Shown: positions 60,286-64,000 of the stretch, one piece after another
How the letters are laid out: every line of letters begins with the position of its first letter
Position numbering within the stretch: the first letter of the stretch is position 1
NCBI GenBank assembly: GCA_963709655.1
Contig: CAVPXF010000011.1
Location: 50,229-114,228, forward strand
DNA: 64,000 nucleotides
Origin: Roseiarcus sp963709655
GTDB taxonomy: Bacteria; Pseudomonadota; Alphaproteobacteria; Rhizobiales; Beijerinckiaceae
Direction: 5' to 3'
Notes under the pieces: model-generated
Told to the model about the DNA's origin: nothing
The model's database searches: none
What the model saw: only the letters and a program-made list of their open reading frames with translations
Position numbers and translations under genes: made by a program

Positions 60286-60639
60286 ATGGGGTGGGGCGTA
60301 GTGATCGTGTGCGGGCTCATCGTGTGGGCCGCGTGCGGCGGCGTCTACGCCATGGGACGCGAGGTCTGGCCAGGCGAGATGCCGGAAGCGGTCCGCCTCG
60401 CGGTCGCGCCGGCCATCGCCGCGGGCGCGACCCTGGCCGACGAGCTCGTCGCCCCCGGCTTCAACGCCTTCATGCGCGCGGTCGCGTTCACGCTGATCGT
60501 CGCCGCCCTCGACGTGGTCGTGCTCGCGCCGCTGGTCGACGGCCATCGCGGCATGTTCCGCAGCGCGCTCGCCGGCTGGCTGCCACTGGCGGCGATCTTC
60601 GCGGCGACCCTCTTCACCGGCCTTTTCGTCCATATGTGA
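60286..60639 (+). CDS. Small membrane protein
   Basis: 117 residues with about four hydrophobic helices: VVIVCGLIVWAACGGVYA, the 42-60 segment, VAFTLIVAALDVVVLAPL, and LAAIFAATLFTGLFV. GGAGGGGCTCG precedes the ATG. Not recognised. It lies 34 bp after the SnoaL-like gene and may be co-transcribed. Confidence 0.65.
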   Translation: MGWGVVIVCGLIVWAACGGVYAMGREVWPGEMPEAVRLAVAPAIAAGATLADELVAPGFNAFMRAVAFTLIVAALDVVVLAPLVDGHRGMFRSALAGWLPLAAIFAATLFTGLFVHM

Positions 60640-60656
60640 CCGGCCCGCCGCGGCGT

Positions 60657-61057
60657 GACTGTAGCCGCGATCGCTGATCGCGGCTGACGCGATCGCCGAT
60701 CGCGTCTACAGGGGCCCAGTATGTGGCTCCCGCTTGCGGGGAGCGCGCCCGGAGCGCTAAGAGCGGCGCGCGACTGTAGCCGCGATCGCTGATCGCGGCT
60801 GACGCGATCGCCGATCGCGTCTACAGGGGCCCAGTATGTGGCTCCCGCTTGCGGGGAGCGCGCCCGGAGCGCTAAGAGCGGCGCGCGACTGTAGCCGCGA
60901 TCGCTGATCGCGGCTGACGCGATCGCCGATCGCGTCTACAGGGGCCCAGTATGTGGCTCCCGCTTGCGGGGAGCGCGCCCGGAGCGCTAAGAGCGGCGCG
61001 CGACAGTAGCCGCGATCGATGATCGCGGCTGACGCGATCGCCGATCGCGTCTACAGG
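60657..61057. repeat. 115-bp tandem array (about 3.4 copies) of REP-like palindromes
   Basis: GTAGCCGCGATCG starts at 60661, 60776, 60891 and 61006, an exact 115-bp period. Each copy has CCGCGATCGCTGATCGCGG and CGCGATCGCCGATCGCG back to back between GTAG and CTAC. A linker of GGGGCCCAGTATGTGGCTCC and a GGGAGCGCGCCCGGAGCGC stretch completes the unit. Copies 1-3 look identical; the last has two substitutions near its start. The array ends about 20 bp before ribE. Confidence 0.95.
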
Positions 61058-61076
61058 GACGCCGCAGCGAGGGCTC

Positions 61077-61694
61077 ATGTTCACCGGAATTGTCAGCGGC
61101 GTCGGCGAAGTCCTTGACCTTGAACGCCTCGGCGAACGCGATCGTCTGGCGATCGGCAGCGCCTACGATCCGGCGTCGATCGCGGTCGGCGCCTCGATCG
61201 CCAACGCCGGCGTGTGCCTGACCGTCGTCGCCGTCGAACCGCTCGGCGAGGGCTCGCGGCTCGCCTTCGACGTCGGCGCGGAGACGCTTTCGGTGACCAC
61301 GCTCGGCGGCTGGGGCAAGGGGACGAAGGTCAATCTCGAGCGCTCCCTGAGGGTCGGCGACGAGCTTGGCGGCCACATGGTCAGCGGCCATGTCGACGGC
61401 CTCGCCACGATCGTGTCGCGCCGCGATTTCGACGGCATGGCGCATTTCCGCTTCCGCGCGCCGGGCGCGCTGGCGAAGTTCATCGCGGTCAAGGGCTCGG
61501 TGGCGCTCGATGGCGCCTCGCTCACCGTCAACGCGGTCGAGGGCGACGAATTCGAAGTCCTGCTCATCCCGCACACGCTCGAGGTGACGACCTGGGGCGA
61601 GCGCAATGCGGGCGACAGGGTCAACATCGAGGTCGACCAGATGGCGCGCTACGCGGCGCGGCTGATCGAGGCGGGGCAGGGCGGCGAACGCTGA
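61077..61694 (+). CDS. ribE: Riboflavin synthase, alpha chain
   Basis: 205 residues; two similar barrels dismutate two 6,7-dimethyl-8-ribityllumazines to riboflavin. Each half begins with a MFTGIVSGVGEV-like or GHMVSGHVDGLATI-like segment; VCLTVV and ASLTVN are the paired family motifs. Usually follows ribD in Hyphomicrobiales; here it is isolated 25 kb away and preceded by the 115-bp repeat array. ribH is not found after it. Confidence 0.95.
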   Translation: MFTGIVSGVGEVLDLERLGERDRLAIGSAYDPASIAVGASIANAGVCLTVVAVEPLGEGSRLAFDVGAETLSVTTLGGWGKGTKVNLERSLRVGDELGGHMVSGHVDGLATIVSRRDFDGMAHFRFRAPGALAKFIAVKGSVALDGASLTVNAVEGDEFEVLLIPHTLEVTTWGERNAGDRVNIEVDQMARYAARLIEAGQGGER

Positions 61695-62144
61695 CGGCCG
61701 GAGCCCGAACGCGCGTCCCCCGGGACGGGTTGAGTTCGACCCTGAGCGAGCGCGATTGAACGTCGGGAGTCGACGTATTGCTGCCGTTGCAGATCGCGGC
61801 CTTGGACGCCTCAATTGGGCGGAAAGCCGCCGAAGGCCGGACGGCGGGAATGGGGTGGATAGCCGGCGTACAAGGGCCGCCGGGAAAGTTTCCGCCCAAA
61901 GCGCGCCTCAATCCCGGTACGAGCAGGGTTGCGGTCAATCTAGCAATGTCAGACCTCGCGCCAGCGCGTCCAAATCGGCATTCGCAGAAGCGCGCCCGAC
62001 CAAAGAGTTGATCGTTTCTGGCGAGTCCAAAAAATTCGTGATAGGCAAACGATAGCTGGGCCGTTGGGCTTTTGGAACTTTCGGTTATCGCTGCCTAGAT
62101 CAACCTGCCTCTAGATTTCTGGCCCTTAAATCGGAGCGACGGTA
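61695..62144. other. Gene-free region between ribE and the SIR2-like gene
   Basis: 450 bp. Composition shifts from GC-rich to AT-richer near 61990-62050, probably marking the left boundary of the acquired SIR2 segment. No gene or RNA is supported. Confidence 0.4.
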
Positions 62145-63259
62145 ATGCTGGAGCCGAGATTACCGAGAGAAGTTTATCCGGATTACGACAATCCGCACGT
62201 AGCGTTGATTCTGGCGCCGGCTTTTCACGTTGCGCAAATCTACCATTGCAGTCTGAATTTGTTACTGAATTACTTTCGAACGATCCAGATAATGAGATAA
62301 ACCGTGCAATCACTGCCGCGGTTAAACGTTTTCTAACCTTCACTTTTGGTTGGCAACCTAGAACAACTTTGCCAACTTTGGAAGACATTTTCACGATGAT
62401 TGACCTGTCGGCCGCTACAGGTCACGCTCTGGGCTCACAAAACTTTCCGAAGCGCCTTAGAGCATTAAGACGCATGCTAATCCATCGTGTATTCACCATA
62501 TTGGATCGCCGTTTCAGCATGTCCTCAGACATTACGCGACTTCTTGATCGGATATATGATGAGGACGATAAAGTAATTTTCGTCGTGCTGAACTGGGACG
62601 TCGTGTTGGAACGGCATCTTGATCAACTGCGCGTCTCGCGACCGTTCGCTTACGCAGTAAATGAGCGCCCATGGAGTGGGCCGACAAGGCGCAGGAGTCA
62701 TTCGACATATATATTGAAGGTTCACGGCTCCGCAAATTGGGTATATTGTGATAATTGCCGACAGGTCTTCTACGATCCCTATTCCAAGCTGGCGTTGCAT
62801 ATAAAAGCAGGTCTTTCTGACGACGATTTCAAGCTATTCGACGACGCTTGGCCCGACGGCAAAATTGAGAGAATGGGGGGACGGGAGCAGGCTTGCATTG
62901 ACTGCAATTTGCCCGTTGGTCCGCATATCGCGACCTTTAGCTATCGGAAGTCATTTCGTTCAGCAGCCTTAACTCGATCATGGGCGACTGCGGAAGAGAA
63001 GCTCACCGCCGCAAATCGATGGCTATTCATTGGATATTCACTTCCGCAAGCAGACTATGAGTTCGTGCATCTCCTTAAGACTGCGGAACTCAAGCTGGCG
63101 CGGCAGCACCTGCGCCCAATAAAGATCGACGTTGTAGTAAGGAACGATGATCAAGCAGAGTCAAGATTTAGGCAAGTGTTTGGCTCTGCGATCAACGTTA
63201 TCGAACAGAACGGCTTGAGTGGATATTTGCGCGGCGGCTTGGATAATTTCCTTGCCTGA
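62145..63259 (+). pseudogene. SIR2-like domain protein with a frameshift in the NAD-binding motif
   Basis: An ATG at 62145, with GGAG nine bases upstream, opens a frame reading to NPHVALIL. The expected continuation GAGFSRCANLPLQSEF is in another frame, so one G is missing at about 62211-62217. The rest (about 340 codons) has FVVLNWDVVLERH, LKVHGSANWVYC with CDNC and CIDC zinc-type cysteine pairs, and LFIGYSLPQADYEF. SIR2 domains are NAD+ hydrolases or deacylases; many are anti-phage effectors. AT-richer than the neighbours, likely acquired. Could be intact if the sequence has an error. Confidence 0.8.
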
Positions 63260-63291
63260 TAACTCCTGCGTGAGTTAATTTGCTCACGCCT

Positions 63292-63786
63292 CTATTTGAT
63301 GCGGTTGGGATCACGCTCAAGCTTTGCGGTTGCCTCCCGTATTTCAGATATTAATATCCTAATATCGTCTATAGACCGTTCCAATTCTGGTAATGGAACC
63401 GGCTTCATTTCAGCATAACCACGAATTGATCTGCGCGCTACCTCACCCGCTGGATTTGTTCCCCAACTGTCGTAAATCAGCCTATGGCAATTCTCCACAA
63501 TACGTTTAGCGCGCGCATGGATAGAGATGAGGTGCCTCGCATCGATCGCGTCCGGCTTCATCGTACAGTTGATGGCAGTTTCTAACAAAGCCAATCGACC
63601 AAAGCCTTGATTTGGCGTCAAGTATATTTCTTCGCCAATAAATGCATCGATTCTCAAAATCGCCGCAAATAGATACCCCAAATGAATATCTAGATTTGCC
63701 ATTTCGATGCTAGTCATACCAATCGCTTTGGCATGATCTGGAAATATCTCCAAAATTGACTGGTAAGGCGGCGGCTTCTTAGGCAT
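63292..63786 (-). CDS. Unknown protein convergent with the SIR2-like gene
   Basis: 164 residues from the ATG at 63786; a TTG seven codons earlier is possible. Predicted helical, with no signal peptide. It begins MPKKPPPYQSILEIFPDHAK. MANLDIHLGYLFAAILRI and ARHLISIHARAKRIVENCHRL are helical blocks. Not recognised. It is as AT-rich as the SIR2-like gene, so both may have arrived together. The 214 bp beyond it to the window end hold no supported feature. Confidence 0.6.
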   Translation of the reverse strand: MPKKPPPYQSILEIFPDHAKAIGMTSIEMANLDIHLGYLFAAILRIDAFIGEEIYLTPNQGFGRLALLETAINCTMKPDAIDARHLISIHARAKRIVENCHRLIYDSWGTNPAGEVARRSIRGYAEMKPVPLPELERSIDDIRILISEIREATAKLERDPNRIK

Positions 63787-64000
63787 AGGGGCAACGATAG
63801 CGAGCAATTCGCCAACGTGCCAGTTCCGAACTCACGCGGTCAGCGCGTGTTTGGGGGAACGTCTGTTTCGGGCGCTTCCGACGGTTCAGCAAGGGCAGCT
63901 CTCTGAGGTTCTCCGCCCGTTCCGCGCTCCTCAGCAAGGTCAGCAAAGGGTCAATTCTGCCTGTTCGCCAAGCCATCCAGGAACAGCCGTTATTATGAAG

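Noticed and set aside
60661..61050. HIP1 octamer GCGATCGC as a sign of cyanobacterial DNA
   Set aside because: It occurs here as part of the local palindromic repeat; gene content is alphaproteobacterial.
60657..61057. CRISPR array
   Set aside because: The period is 115 bp with the whole unit conserved; there are no unique spacers and no cas genes.

Overview
The window is GC-rich chromosomal DNA of an alphaproteobacterium, most likely Hyphomicrobiales (Rhizobiales) and perhaps near Beijerinckiaceae/Methylocystaceae. The evidence is housekeeping gene content and order (queA-tgt, eno-ftsB, glyA-nrdR-ribD, YfgM-like gene-der), a tRNA with encoded CCA, and several small high-potential iron-sulfur proteins. 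The genus is inference only.

Layout. 1-2 kb: SDR dehydrogenase (cut by the left edge), lipA, tRNA-Lys. 2.3-12.3 kb: a nitrogen-scavenging block. A MocR-type regulator diverges from a complete eight-gene Nit1C-type cluster (starvation protein, nitrilase, radical SAM, GNAT, AIR-synthase-like, glycosyltransferase, small protein, flavoprotein). The cluster is tightly overlapped and preceded by a textbook sigma-54 -24/-12 element. An HTH protein and cyanase (cynS) follow. 12.4-19.7 kb: secreted proteins, a frameshifted lipid A-type acyltransferase, a TrpB2-type synthase, a membrane glycosyltransferase, a methyltransferase and two cyclophilins. 19.8-21.9 kb: a Septu-like ATPase/HNH pair, then queA-tgt, eno and ftsB. 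26.2-32.6 kb: a mobile, partly AT-rich zone with a 216-bp MITE-like element, an IS630 scrap, an FRG-domain gene, a broken serine recombinase and a repeat array hit by a complete IS66 element with 8-bp target duplications.

32.6-43.7 kb: glyA-nrdR-ribD, gluconokinase/MFS pair, propionyl-CoA carboxylase alpha-RidA, HiPIP, ArsC-like and CusF-like proteins, then a gene-poor repeat region with a hydrolase remnant. 43.7-51.4 kb: an electron-transfer and iron block holding a VIT-family Fe/Mn transporter, CxxCH protein, HiPIP-type protein, CHRD protein, cytochrome-porin fusion (Cyc2-like), HiPIP, broken HiPIP and bacterioferritin. 51.6-55.5 kb: YfgM-like protein, Der, acyl-CoA synthetase. 55.8-61 kb: accessory genes with a perfect 216-bp duplication, an IS4 fragment, REP-like palindromes and a 115-bp tandem array leading into ribE, which is 25 kb away from ribD. 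62-64 kb: an AT-richer segment with a frameshifted SIR2-like gene and an unknown gene.

Two modules stand out: the sigma-54-driven Nit1C cluster with cyanase (cyanide/nitrile/cyanate nitrogen use) and the HiPIP/cytochrome-porin/ferritin block (possible iron oxidation or extracellular electron transfer). Seven or more single-base frameshifts are scattered through the window, several at homopolymers, so some apparent pseudogenes may be sequence errors.
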